From the NCBI GenBank assembly GCA_944470555.2, contig OX104134.1, forward strand, positions 7,915,248-7,979,247: a stretch of DNA of 64,000 nt. Direction: 5' to 3'. Positions 36,401 to 46,718 of this stretch are shown piece by piece. The position numbers and the translations under genes are program-made. Positions within the stretch are counted from its first letter, which is position 1. The number at the start of each line of letters is the position of its first letter. The notes beneath the pieces are model-generated. The model was not told the DNA's origin. It made no database searches and saw only the letters and a program-made list of their open reading frames with translations. Origin of the DNA: Heterobilharzia americana (lineage: Eukaryota; Platyhelminthes; Trematoda; Strigeidida; Schistosomatidae).

Positions 36401-37530
36401 TAGCTCAGAAAAAGAAAAACGAATTCAGTCACACGCCTGAACTAGACCTCAAGGGACCGCCGAATTGTCCTTGAGCATCACCACTGCACATGTGGCTCTG
36501 AAGGAACACGAACGATTGGCGTTCAAGCAGTGGTTACTGATAGCTCAACGCCAAAACAGGGCTCTACCCGCACCCGAATACCTCATAATGGACAACCGGT
36601 GAGGGGTGCAGTCATCGAATTCCTCAGCAACCCGCCAAGCAAAACGGGTAAATGACAACCTTCTACACAACGAAAAATGCTCCAAGGCTGCGAGGTTAGG
36701 TTCTTGTAACAACCAATTTTTATTTTTGCGAGAGCTCTCACTCGTGGCACAGTCTCTGTCATGAATGTGAGACTTTTCCGCGTTCCATGGTCAGAGTATT
36801 TTCTTTTGCTAACTGCTTATTTTACTGTCTTGAACAAACATTTTTGTTGACGTATTATTTTAACATGTGGTGTAAGATGTTTCTTATTACCCTTACATTT
36901 TTTATGCCGTCAAAGACCTGTGTTTCTATTTCAGACGGATGGAGAGCTGGATGGGACGTCAAGGCACAGTGGCGATCGCGACCCACCTTACATCTGATTA
37001 ATCGTTTTACCTTTCTCAAAGACAACCTAAAATAACTTCTCACGACCAGGAGATACTCTCTAAATTAAGACGACTTTCATAACCGGTGAAACCAACGGAT
37101 TCTAACCTCACAGTTAACTCCACTGTTTATCCTTGCTCTTTAGACCTCTGGGTGCGGAGCCATCCCTTCAGTGGATGATCTGATCGGTTAACTAGCAATC
37201 ACGTCCCTTGAATAACGTTTTACAATTCATTATTAACCACACCTGAAGTCTGTCTACTATCCATCACCATTTGGACAGTAGGTCTTCCAATGTTATTTCC
37301 ACACAGTGCAACCACCGATAGTAATGTACTAAATCCACACTGCTGTCAGACGTCACGCTCGGAAAGTCGGAAACCCCGGATACATATATATGTGTTCTGT
37401 CTTAAGGCTGTACGGATGCTTGCTGATAATCCAAATAGGAGACGTTAGCCTGTAGAGAAAATATTTAGGTTACTCCCTATAAATATATGGAAATATCAGC
37501 TCTCCGGAAATATCACCTTCGACAATAACC
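33483..37530. other. GC-richer stretch, unassigned
   Basis: Base composition is visibly less AT-rich than most of the window. No gypsy, LINE or Penelope motif was found. Open stretches of 60-130 codons occur on both strands: 34,849-35,226 plus (one TAA in the middle) and 34,918-35,112, 35,156-35,437 and 35,506-35,712 minus. A plus-strand candidate 63-bp intron (GTGATTTT to GTTATCGCAG, about 35,223-35,285) is followed by a GTAAGT donor at 35,324, but the reading frame before it is broken. No gene is called. Confidence 0.4.
34593..34814 (-). other. Open reading stretch with one transmembrane-like segment
   Basis: About 73 codons without an ATG at the start (GTG, preceded in frame by TGA). It encodes a single strong hydrophobic segment around WWRIFLVGLTVLGVLCSLGW, followed by basic residues. 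It could be an exon or part of a retroelement envelope-like region. There is no homology evidence. Confidence 0.25.
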
Positions 37531-37539
37531 TACCGGACC

Positions 37540-37996
37540 ATTGAAGGTGCTGAGCCACTTCCCGGTGGTTGACTCCGGACAGCCCATAATAGCCGCCGCT
37601 TTATCTGCCAGTGGAATTATGCCTTTGTTTTCAATAGTATGCTCAAAAAACCTAGTCACTCAACTTCTATTTCATACTTCTGAACGTTGACCGCGATACC
37701 ATGCTTTCACAATCTGCTAAATATGAGGCCCAGATGTTTAAGGTGAGTTTCCTTACTTGGGTTCACAACAGGATGTTTTTCGATGTATTTGTGGACGAAA
37801 TATGAACCACGGAAGACATCATCCACAGAGTGTTGGAACGTTTGCGCAGCATTTCGAAGGCCAAAAGGCGCGCCTAGGAATTCAAACCAGCCAAAAGGAG
37901 TGGTAATAGCTGCTTTCGCGGTATCTTCTGCTGCCACAGGTATCTGGTTGTACGCTTTGACCAGACGGATTTTGGGGGGCATGTTCACCTCACATG
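37540..37996 (-). pseudogene. Gypsy B reverse transcriptase, part 2 (interrupted by RTE)
   Basis: KIRLVKAYNQIPVAAEDTAK is the first catalytic aspartate region (normally KIDLV.AYHQIPV; the D position reads R here). AITTPFGWFEFLGAPFGLRN then AAQTFQ follows, a near-perfect gypsy block. The catalytic box expected as YIDDVLVAS reads YIEKHPVVN, so both aspartates are lost. Degenerate pieces of the connection domain continue to about 37,540. Confidence 0.88.
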
Positions 37997-37997
37997 A
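37987..37997. repeat. Target-site duplication of the RTE insertion, left copy
   Basis: ACCTCACATGA is repeated at 41,216-41,226 on the other side of the RTE element. Confidence 0.88.
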
Positions 37998-40900
37998 TTA
38001 TTATTATTATTATTATTAGTCCCTTGGGTTCCTAGTGGAACATAGGGCTTCAGTAGCACGCCTCCAGTGACCTCTGTTCTCTGAGATCTTTTGAACCTGG
38101 TCCCACGACAGCCCACAACCTCTCATTTCCTCCTCGCATGACCTCCTCCATGTCACCCTCGGACGTCCAACTCGTCGCTTCCCATGGGGATTCCACTCGA
38201 GGGCCTGACGCGTGATGTCCTCAGTCGGCCTTCTCAGTGCATGGCCAATCCATCTCCACTTCTTCCTGCATATTTGTTGCGTGATAGGTTCTTGGTTGGT
38301 TCGTTCCCAGAGTTCCTTGTTGCTTATTTTTTCTGGCCATCTGATCTTCAGCAGCGAGCGTAAGCAGTTGTTGATGAATGTCTGTAGTTTATTGGAAATG
38401 CCTTTCGTGACGCGCCAAGTCTCTGAGCCATACAAGAGCACTGACTTGACGTTGGTGTTGAAAATCCGTATCTTGTTCCACATGCTGAGTGCAGAAGATC
38501 TCCACACTGGTTTCAGGCTAATGAACGCCTGTCTTGCTTTTCCGATTCTGACTTTGACGTCCTCGTCCGTCCCGCCTGTAGTTGAAACAGTGCTTCCTAG
38601 ATAAGTGAAGGAGGTTACTTCCTTCAAGTTTCTCCCGTTGACGGTGATTGGAGTTTGTTGTTGTTGTTGATGGTGGTGGTGCGGTATCTTCATCACTTCT
38701 GTCTTCTCTATATTCACCTGAAGTCCCGTCTTCGCTGCCTCTTCTGTCAACTTGTTAGTTTTTGCCTGCAGATCTTCAAGTTTATGTGACATTAGGCATA
38801 AGTCATCGGCGAAATCCAAGTCTTCTAGGTTCTTTTCCGTCGTCCAGTGTATCCCCCTCTTCTCGCTGCCTACTGTTTGCTGCATGATCCAGTCCACCAC
38901 AATAAGGAATATCATGGGGGATAGTAGGCAACCTTGTTTCACTCCTGTCTTCACTTCAAAGGCATCACTGAGCTTCCCATTGTGGATTACTTGGCATGTG
39001 GCATCTTCATATAGTTGTTGAATGAGGCGGATAAAGGTTTGCGGTACTCCGTAGTATTGAAGCAGTTTCCAAATTACTTCTCGGTCGACGCTGTCAAAGG
39101 CCTTCTCAAAGTCGATGAAGTTGAGGTAGAGAGCTGATTGCCATTCTACGCTCTGTTCTATGATGATACGAAGCGTTGCAATTTGGTCTGCACATGATTT
39201 GTACTTCCTGAAGCCTGCCTGTTCCGGTCGCAGTTTTGAATCCAGTGCGTCTTTAAGCCTCTCCAGGATGATGCGGCTTAATATTTTACTTGGGGTGGAC
39301 AGGAGAGTGATTCCGCGCCAGTTCTTGCAAGCACTGAGGTCTCCCTTCTTCGGCAGTTTGACAAGGTAACCCTTCTTCCAATCGTCAGGTACCTTCTCTT
39401 CCTTCCACACCTTCTGCAATAGTGGTGTGAGCATGTCCGCTGTTGTCTCTGCATCTGTTCTCAGTGCTTCTGGCGGTATTCCATCTGGTCCTGCTGCTTT
39501 CCCGCATTTCAGTAGCTTTATGGCGTTCAGGACTTCCATTTTCGTTGGGGGATTTATGTTCACTTGTAATTCAGCGGCTGCAGGTGGTATTTCTGGACGA
39601 AGTGCAGGTGGTGGTCGATTCAAGAGCTTCTTGAAGTGGTCGGCCCATCGTTTCCTCTGTTTCTCTTCTTTTGTAATTAAATTTCCTTCTTCATCTTTTA
39701 TTGGTTTCATCTGTGTTGGTCTCTTCCCTGATAGCAACCTGGTTATTTGATACAATGTCGTCAGGTCTCTCTTACCTGCAGCCTGTTCTGCTTCACTTGC
39801 CAGTGTGTCGTAGAAGTGTCTTTTGTCTTTGCGTGCACTCTTCTTCACTTCTTTGTCCAGTGTTTTATACATTGTGCTCAGTTCCTCTTGTCGTTGAGCA
39901 TCCTTGCACTGGTTTATCTTCTGCTTCACCATCCTCCTCTCCTCTATCAGCTTCCAGGTATCCGTCGAGATCCATTCCTTGTCTTCTTTCTTCTTCCTTC
40001 CTAATACTGTTGTGCAGGTTTCTTTCCACATAGCTTTCAAAGACTTCCAGTGTTCTTCCACACAGGTTTCTTCAGGGATGTTCCTCGATATCTCCCATTT
40101 TGTCTTGATGGCTGCCTTGAAGATCTCCTTTGTAGTTTCATCCTTCAGTTTCCGAGTGTTGTACTTGAATTGAGGTCTATCACCAGCTTCCTTGAAGGCT
40201 TTTAACTTGATTTGGAAGGTTCCTTGCACTAGATAGTGGTCTGAACCTACATCTGCTCCTCTTCTTGACCTTGTGTTAAGTAGACTGCGTCTCCATTTTC
40301 TTGAGATTGAGATAAAGTCGATTTGATTTTTAGTGTGTCCATCTGGTGAAATCCATGTCGCTTTGTGGATATCCTTGTGCCTGAACACACTGCCTCCAAT
40401 CACCAAATCGTTGAATGCACAGAATTCTGCAAACAATTCTCCATTCTCATTCATTTCACCTAGCGCCTCTCGACCCATGGTTAGTTCTCTTCCCGTGTTG
40501 TCCCCTCCCAGTTTGGCATTCATGTCGCCCATTAGAATTTTGATATCGCCAACTGACGTCTTGTCCAGTGTTGATTGAAGTTGTCTGTAGAATTCCTCCT
40601 TTTTCTCTTGCTCTGCATTATTTGTAGGTGCATAACATTGTATGATTGTGACCTTTCTTCCTTTTGAGTTGAATCTTGCTGTCATGATCCTGGAGGAGAT
40701 TGGTTCCCACTGCATGAGAGCCTTCGATGCTCTTGAGGACATCATGATAGCCACTCCCTCAGTGTGCTCGTGGTTGGCGTCTGGGTGACCGGAGTAGATT
40801 ATTGATTCTCCAGTTGACAGTTTGGAGAGTCCACTCCCATTCCATCTGCTTTCGCAAATCCCAAGCACTTCGATGTTATACCTTCTCATCTCCTTTGCAA

Positions 40901-41215
40901 TCTGGGCTGCCTTACTGGGTTCAAACATCGTGCGGACATTCCATGTCCCCACGTTTACTTTCGCTTTCATCGAGAGAAGACACATCGGCCAATTGGCTTC
41001 CCGAAGGCTTTCACCAACTGGCGTCATTTCGCCTCTCCGATTCCAGCGGGGAATAAGTTTGTTTTCATTTTTTATATTTTGTTTGTGCTTTGAAGTTTCT
41101 TTAGCGGTTAGATTTGTTTTACGGGGTAGGGTTGCTAGCCCTATGCCCAACCTTCCCTCTTTACCCGGGCTTAGGACCGGCTAGTAACTAGTAAACTAGT
41201 TAACCAGGCGAGGTT
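37998..41215 (-). mobile_element. Full-length intact RTE-clade LINE
   Basis: It is flanked by identical 11-bp target-site duplications and inserted into the reverse transcriptase region of gypsy element B. On the minus strand it has a 5' leader of roughly 190 nt before the first ATG, one long ORF, almost no 3' UTR and a short (TAA)n-type tail of about six repeats, all typical of RTE elements. It is the only element in the window without disabling mutations, so it is probably young. At least two damaged relatives (1-945, 16,300-17,475) and a 38-bp remnant are present. Confidence 0.93.
38016..41027 (-). CDS. RTE ORF: endonuclease-reverse transcriptase
   Basis: A 1,003-residue protein from the first in-frame ATG (41,027). 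The frame is open a further 60 or so codons upstream without ATG, so a non-AUG start is possible. The N-terminal part is an APE-type endonuclease: VNVGTWNVRTM (about residues 24-34), ICESRWNG with the catalytic glutamate, CYAPTNNAE, GDMNAKLGGDN, then SPDGHTKNQIDFI and GADVGSDHYLV, which carries the catalytic Asp-His. The reverse transcriptase has FIDFEKAFDSVDR (about 635), GVKQGCLLSPMIF and the catalytic box LDFADDLCLMS (about 740). A C-terminal domain holds WRWIGHALRRP and GKRRVGRPRVTWRRSC. A short His-Gln run (HHHHQQQQQ) sits just after reverse transcriptase. It nicks target DNA and copies its RNA in place. Such ORFs are often mislabelled craniofacial development protein 2-like. No gag-like ORF1 is needed in this clade. 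Confidence 0.95.
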   Translation of the reverse strand: MTPVGESLREANWPMCLLSMKAKVNVGTWNVRTMFEPSKAAQIAKEMRRYNIEVLGICESRWNGSGLSKLSTGESIIYSGHPDANHEHTEGVAIMMSSRASKALMQWEPISSRIMTARFNSKGRKVTIIQCYAPTNNAEQEKKEEFYRQLQSTLDKTSVGDIKILMGDMNAKLGGDNTGRELTMGREALGEMNENGELFAEFCAFNDLVIGGSVFRHKDIHKATWISPDGHTKNQIDFISISRKWRRSLLNTRSRRGADVGSDHYLVQGTFQIKLKAFKEAGDRPQFKYNTRKLKDETTKEIFKAAIKTKWEISRNIPEETCVEEHWKSLKAMWKETCTTVLGRKKKEDKEWISTDTWKLIEERRMVKQKINQCKDAQRQEELSTMYKTLDKEVKKSARKDKRHFYDTLASEAEQAAGKRDLTTLYQITRLLSGKRPTQMKPIKDEEGNLITKEEKQRKRWADHFKKLLNRPPPALRPEIPPAAAELQVNINPPTKMEVLNAIKLLKCGKAAGPDGIPPEALRTDAETTADMLTPLLQKVWKEEKVPDDWKKGYLVKLPKKGDLSACKNWRGITLLSTPSKILSRIILERLKDALDSKLRPEQAGFRKYKSCADQIATLRIIIEQSVEWQSALYLNFIDFEKAFDSVDREVIWKLLQYYGVPQTFIRLIQQLYEDATCQVIHNGKLSDAFEVKTGVKQGCLLSPMIFLIVVDWIMQQTVGSEKRGIHWTTEKNLEDLDFADDLCLMSHKLEDLQAKTNKLTEEAAKTGLQVNIEKTEVMKIPHHHHQQQQQTPITVNGRNLKEVTSFTYLGSTVSTTGGTDEDVKVRIGKARQAFISLKPVWRSSALSMWNKIRIFNTNVKSVLLYGSETWRVTKGISNKLQTFINNCLRSLLKIRWPEKISNKELWERTNQEPITQQICRKKWRWIGHALRRPTEDITRQALEWNPHGKRRVGRPRVTWRRSCEEEMRGCGLSWDQVQKISENRGHWRRATEALCSTRNPRD

Positions 41216-41226
41216 ACCTCACATGA
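41216..41226. repeat. Target-site duplication of the RTE insertion, right copy
   Basis: ACCTCACATGA, identical to 37,987-37,997. The gypsy B reverse transcriptase frame continues across the site if one copy of the duplication is disregarded. Confidence 0.88.
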
Positions 41227-41490
41227 AGCCCCTGCCAAATCGTAGATATGAGGTATCGGGTGGCAGTCTGGTGTTGTTTTAGGGTCCAGATGTCAGTGAT
41301 CACCGGTTGGGCGCTGGTAGCTGCCATTATTATTGAGAACCATATGCAATGGCGATGCCCAAGAACTGTAAGGCGGTTTGGTAATGCACGCTTCGAGCAC
41401 CTGATTCAGTTCGCTCTTCGCCATTCAGAGCATATCAGGGGCTAGACGGCCTGCTTTGAATGCCACAGGTGGACCTGTGGTTGTGACGCA
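41227..41490 (-). pseudogene. Gypsy B reverse transcriptase, part 1
   Basis: Paralogous at nucleotide level to 31,540-31,740 of element A, sharing TATCAGGGGCTAGACGG and GCCACAGGTGGACCTGTGG. It corresponds to the N-terminal part of reverse transcriptase just before the first catalytic aspartate, with frameshifts. Confidence 0.8.
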
Positions 41491-41915
41491 ATACGTAATA
41501 ATAATGACAATTTATTCCCGAGTTTACAGGTACATATCATTTTTACAGATACGATAATAAGAGTTGGTGGTGCAAAATCTCCGGTAATATTTTCTTTTCA
41601 AAAAACTTCTGTGTCATCTTTTCGTTCCAAGTAGTGGAAACCACCAGTCTGAAGAAAAAAGAAAACTTCACACCACACATAAATGGTGCGCTTCAGTCTA
41701 AATTTAGAATTTTTGTTGTTTTTAAGCTATCTGGCGGAAGTGATAGTCATGTCTAATGAATATGTAAAATCATCACTCCAAAAGACGAGGAAGTAACTCA
41801 GCCATTTCCTGCTCAAGTAAAAGTAATGCTGGCTAAGTTGCTCAAGTGCCTTAATTTGAAGGATCATATATATTGAGCGAAGTACCACGTCAGATTCGAT
41901 ATGTTTTTCAAGGGA
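41491..41915. other. Foreign insert of about 425 bp within gypsy B
   Basis: The A/B alignment is continuous up to GTGGTTGTGACG (about 41,490) and resumes at CATAACATTGCTGGTTATGC (about 41,917). In element A these sites are separated by only a few bases. The insert starts with a TAATAATAATG run, which could be the tail of a minus-strand LINE or SINE. It has no recognisable coding sequence, and no clear target-site duplication is seen. Confidence 0.7.
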
Positions 41916-41929
41916 CATAACATTGCTGG

Positions 41930-42489
41930 TTATGCATGGCGGAGTAGGCGTCGACTGTCGTAACCCCGAGCATTTTTCTAAACCTGCCTTATTGGACGCG
42001 TAGCCTGCGTGTTCAGTTCTGACTGTGGCTGAACTCTGACCTACGTAGATGGTGGCGTAAATAGACAACTTCGTGTGCTTATCCGTCGTTCGTTGTCGAC
42101 GAGCATCCACGAGTAGATCATAATGGTCCAGCGCATCTTTGCCGATGATGGGCAGGGAAACCCCAGGTAGAAAAAAACCGGTAAATGGGTTTGCGTTAGC
42201 CTTAGTTGAGGTAGGTGAACCGTCTTCCGAATGACACGATCGCCTTGCTGATAGCTGCCTGCAGATTGAGGGATGGGGCATGGTGACATTACTTCGTCGT
42301 TGCGCCGCTGTCGACGAGATGGAGGACTTTCGTTTTTACTTCATTGACATTCAACAAACAGCTTTTTCCGGCGGCTGCGGTTGCCGTATATTTGTGAGGG
42401 GGCCGCCTACCAAGTTTGAATCCCTGTTGAAACTGCACGGCTTCCGACGTTTTCAGCCTCCGTTCCCGTAAGTATTGTGAAACCAGCAC
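41930..42489 (-). pseudogene. Gypsy B aspartic protease region
   Basis: Split over two frames. VLHLVDSGATT keeps the active-site DSG, unlike element A. In the second frame, SLPIIGKDALDHYDLLVDAR is the C-terminal protease block. A frameshift between them separates the active site from the rest. Confidence 0.82.
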
Positions 42490-43061
42490 CGTCCAGGGTT
42501 TCCAGCCCCGTTCGGTTCAGTTTTTGGATCGCCACGTGAGTTGCCACGGTCGGCTGAGACGCCTTTCTATAGTGTTCTACGTAACTTAGGGCTTCGGAGC
42601 CGGAGCAGCTGTTTAATAGGGTTGCATAGCGTGGTTACACCTGACTCCTGGCTCCCAGGTTTTTCGTGGACAGAATATACTTTAGAGACGGGTCTGCTAG
42701 AGATCGCCAATATTTTATCTGCTAAGGCTGCCAGGTCACCGAGCTGAACCGAGTGAAGTGTTACTAACATGGTACGCGCCGGTTGTGGTAGTTTCGAGAG
42801 AAACAGCTTTCGGAAAAGGCCACTGTTGGGCTTCCGCGGGCCAATAATTTCTCGTATGCGTGCCAGGGAACCAGAAGCCTTGTTGTTCCCTAGCTCGACA
42901 TTACGTGGCGATTCGTCTAAGCACTGGCGATCTGTAAGATCGCTTTTCTTCAGAAGCGCAGCTATGAGAAGCACACAGGGACCACTTATTTCGGGGCTAA
43001 ACATACGCGCCGTAAAGAGGTTGTTTAATTCTTGCGGTAATTTACTTATGATTGCACACAA
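42480..43061 (-). pseudogene. Gypsy B gag
   Basis: The frame 42,567-43,061 carries ESPRNVELGNNKASGSLARI, REIIGPRKPNSGLFRKLFLS and KLPQPARTMLVTLHSVQLGD, clearly paralogous to element A gag. The nucleocapsid motif lies at about 42,480-42,530 in another frame as CWFHNTYG...KRRKPCSF: the third cysteine is arginine and a stop lies inside, so the CHCC motif is lost differently from element A. Confidence 0.82.
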
Positions 43062-43282
43062 TCGGGGACACGGACCTGTGACCCTCTGTCCTCAGAAATC
43101 TTCCTCGGTATACACAAACCATGCTTTTGGATTATCTTGCCACTGTACCGCGATTAGGACAGTGTTCTCTGTCGGTTTGAAAAGGATGTATTTCGGACAT
43201 GGAAAGCGGCTACATATGTATGTATAAGGGTAATCAAAATGAGAACGATGTACAAGTATAGAAGAAATGGGCTCACCAATTT

Positions 43283-43624
43283 AGGAATTGTACGTGCGCG
43301 AAGTTGACAGACGTAGTGGCCAATACTTAACTATTCGTACTTGTAATATATCTACGAGTACAAGACCAGGGAACAACAAAATAGTGTTATCAGTTAGGAA
43401 TGGTATACTCGAGAGATCTTGCCAGAATAGTGATGCGCTCCGACTAGCTGGGTAGAGGATAGATTACAAGCCGTGCAACGTAACACGACAGTGCGTCAAA
43501 CGGCGTGAATGCTTGACCGTATGTCCTCAGCTTAGCGATTCCAATAAAGCTATGAAGATCAGGGTTGATGTTGGATTCTGTCGAATCCTAGGCTGTTGAT
43601 TCTGGAAAAGCATTTGACTCTACG
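43283..43624 (-). repeat. 5' LTR of gypsy element B
   Basis: Related to the element A LTRs, sharing for example GTGCAACGTAACACGACAG and CTCAGCTTAGCGA, but clearly more diverged. A degenerate primer-site core GGGCTCACCA (43,269-43,278) lies just inside. No second LTR of this type is seen at the other end. Confidence 0.82.
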
Positions 43625-46340
43625 CCCTCTATACGATTCCATATGAAGCCCCTCCCACAACATACAGATTAAACTTCCTGAACGGTTATAATGGCATTCA
43701 AAATCCCAAGAGACAATCAATTCTAATCAGCCAGTTCGCCAAGTGACCCTAAAAGGAACTTTCATGCAACAGTGCTACGGAACAGACTTCCCCAATACTT
43801 CATTTCATGTGTCTTCACCGAATGAAAGACCTTGAAAGGAAAGTATACTGCCTTTATAGTACCAAACATTTCGGCCTGAAATATGCCTCACTTCTGTGCA
43901 AAGAGCGTCTCTATTTGGACGGCAGTTCTTCCGCCAGTTTCTAGGCGCCGTCATATGACACGTCTATATTGCTCTAAACTATAACACCTGACGAGGAGAA
44001 AATGCTCAAATCCACATACTCGCCTGGGTTGTATGACCATGTGGGTGGAGACTGTTTGCCGAAATCGTATAATAAGTTCTCTTCGGTCAGTGCACCTACG
44101 AATATGAGCCCATGTTAACACGGACAGTCATCCAGAGAAACATCGGGCTTTACTTACGGACTAAACGTGTCAGTTATTTGTAACGTAAACATCAAGTATT
44201 GCGCATCCTTGATGTAAACCATGGGTAGAGAGAAAAATGAAATTGGTCTCATTCACAAACGCTGCCCATGCACTGAAAAGTAATACACTGATTCGTTTTA
44301 TGTTTTGGGGATGCCCTTGGTGTTACGGTGAAGCTTTCTGAGCTGCCTCCTGCACCACCGAGAACCGCCAAAGATTTGTCTTCTTCTCGACTGTCATCAA
44401 TTTTGTGAAGCCTGAAAACTTGTTTCTCCCGTTTCAAATTTACAACATGATAACAAGAGGATTCACTGATCTATTTGTTTATTATTTTGGGACAGCTGAC
44501 CAAATAAACTATTCCCGCCAGGTAAATGTGTCGCGTCCTTTATTGGTCTCGCACTCAAGAGTGTAGTACAAGAATGGAAAGGTAGAGATTGGCCTATGCA
44601 TCCAGCAATTTCTTGCAAGATCAGCTCCTAAATAACCAAATGAAGCAGATGCCCTGTATTACATTCTCAAGGCGCTGTGGCGCAATCATGAACACAAACA
44701 AATGACAAACGGCGTTTCAGAAGTGCAGAAATAGGTAAGATATGCCTCCAGAACACAGAAAACATGCATCTTCACGTAAAACAGTGATCCGTGACGAGGA
44801 TAAAAAAAACTAAGGGATGATTTTCGGCCTCTCTCCCCTATAATTTCTGCTGCTGTGTACGATAGATGCGATTAGTCTCTTTCTTACGATACGTTATTAC
44901 ACTTACGAGTTGTATTTCAACTTGCCAAGCAGCGTCGTATTTTTCGCTTAAGATGCCTAAAATCTGCCTCGAGAAGTAGTTGAGTCCAATATAGCAGAAT
45001 GCACACAGCGTTTTGGACACACTAACTTTATTTGCCTTGCATAAGAGGGCTAAGCAATACGCACACCTCAGTAGTTACAAGCCTTAGTATTGAAGTGATG
45101 ACACTTGGTTGTGTTATAAGTTAGGTAGGTGCCACCTACTTAGGGACGCCTGTAATGTTACTGTGCCCGCACGTTGTAGGAAAAGCGCACACGTGACAAA
45201 ACACAGCAGTTACCTTGCTTTGAAGAAGTTTCTTTCAACCACTTTTTGGTTCTAGACGTCAATATTTCCCGTCGAGTCCCGCTGACCAAACAAAACGTCA
45301 CCAGTAACTGTAAATCCACCTTCCTTGACTTTAAAATTCATATGCTCTACGCCATTTCGGTACCTATTCTACTCAGTTTATCTCAGGCACCCCGAGTTAC
45401 TTCGCCTGCGGAGGATGAGTGCTTTAAAACCGGTTTCAGATTCTCTTTCTGTTCCCCCGCTAGTCTTTCGGTCCGAACATCACAGACTAAAGCGGACTGC
45501 AAACAGGATTGATCGTGCACCTCTCCCGTGTAACTTAACGTTGCGCTTGTTTGCCTTCGCCCGATGACTATCCTCAGAGGTCGGAAGTACGGCTTCTTCA
45601 TCAGCTGGCTACCTTGTGGCTTGCGGCTCACTCCAGAAACATACTTAAGCACGATAAACGTGTGCTTCAAACGACTGTCGCTTGACTCCTTATCTTTCAC
45701 GGGAACATAGTGGGTGTGGGAAAACTACGCAACCACAACCACCGCGTATTTTCTGCGGTTCATTAACGGCATCCTTCACCTCCTTCCATCTGAAGAATGA
45801 CTAATACAGTACTACCACCGAAATAACTCAGTTAAGTTTACTGAGGTTGCAGTGGTGTTGATAGCTTGGGGTGTACCACTTGAAAATACAGATCGGTCAG
45901 TTAATCATGAAAACCAAGAAACTATGGAAATCGGTTTGAGTAACGTAGTGCTTTGCTCGTCTCCGATCTAGAGGTAATACCACGGTGTTTATCACCGAAA
46001 AACAGCTGTCAACCACATCGTAACAGTGAACGAAATTCAGTTAATCAACTGGACGCAAACGTCGCTACCTACAATGACTCAATTATCTTCTCAACTCGGA
46101 ACTACTCCTGAAGATTCGTGGCCGTCTGGGCCGCCCAACTGCCATGGTTTTGGGCTGTCTTCGGGGACCATCCACCAAGAAATATCATCTTTGGTCCTTA
46201 CACACACACTTGTAGCATTCAGCCAGAGTTGGTGATAAAGGGAGAGAAACCGAGCGCCAAATTCCTATTGGTAAGCTATCTACTTTACGCTTTACTTTCC
46301 ACTTCACTTAAATTATTTGTATATTCACTCACTTAACCAT
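43625..46340. other. Unassigned; no gene supported
   Basis: Several open stretches of 60-105 codons. The most protein-like is 44,249-44,470 (minus), with RLHKIDDSREEDKSLAVLGG and a Gly/Ser-rich stretch, but it lacks an ATG and a convincing acceptor. No retroelement motif was found. Confidence 0.4.
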
Positions 46341-46718
46341 GATGGTAAAAAAATCAAGTCGCTGGCCTTTAATTGTACAACGAGGCTTGCAGGCGGACAG
46401 GATCTAGTCTGGGCAGAAAAAATGAGCCCATCAATATCCGCACCGTCTAAGATCCCCATAACGCTGTCGCGCCAGGCACAGCATTTGTCAAAACCGGCAA
46501 ACCCTTGTAGTCGAGGTGACAATAACATATCCCCAATCGTACCGTTAGTGAAAGATAAAGCACGGGGGAAAAGCGCTACGCTTGACATCACCTTGCGGAA
46601 GGCGAACCACTTGGTGGTTAACAGAGAGCGAACCTCTAACGACTGTGATGTTTGCAAAGTCTCAGTGTCAGGGGCTCAAAAAGCCCTTGGCTGCAACATC
46701 TGTCTTAGATATATATAG
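46317..46718 (+). pseudogene. CR1 ORF1 remnant with cysteine-rich finger
   Basis: About 133 codons are open, ending in a stop directly after CNICLRYI. The C-x2-C...C-x2-C spacing is like the PHD/RING-type finger found in ORF1 of several CR1-clade elements. The second half of the finger, which would follow LRYI, is cut off by the stop. Confidence 0.6.

Larger units (their letters stand above)
37540..43624 (-). mobile_element. Ty3/gypsy element B, split by two insertions
   Basis: The minus-strand order is 5' LTR (43.6-43.3 kb), degenerate primer site, gag (43.1-42.5 kb), protease (42.5-41.95 kb), foreign insert (41.9-41.5 kb), reverse transcriptase part 1 (41.46-41.23 kb), RTE LINE (41.2-38.0 kb), reverse transcriptase part 2 (37.99-37.54 kb). 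RNase H, integrase and the 3' LTR were not recognised. It is paralogous to element A across LTR, gag and protease. The structure dates element B before the RTE insertion. Confidence 0.85.

Noticed and set aside
39427..39750. Plus-strand open frames of 100 or more codons (also 38,212-38,604, 39,701-40,033 and 40,822-41,184).
   Set aside because: They are antisense shadows of the intact RTE ORF.
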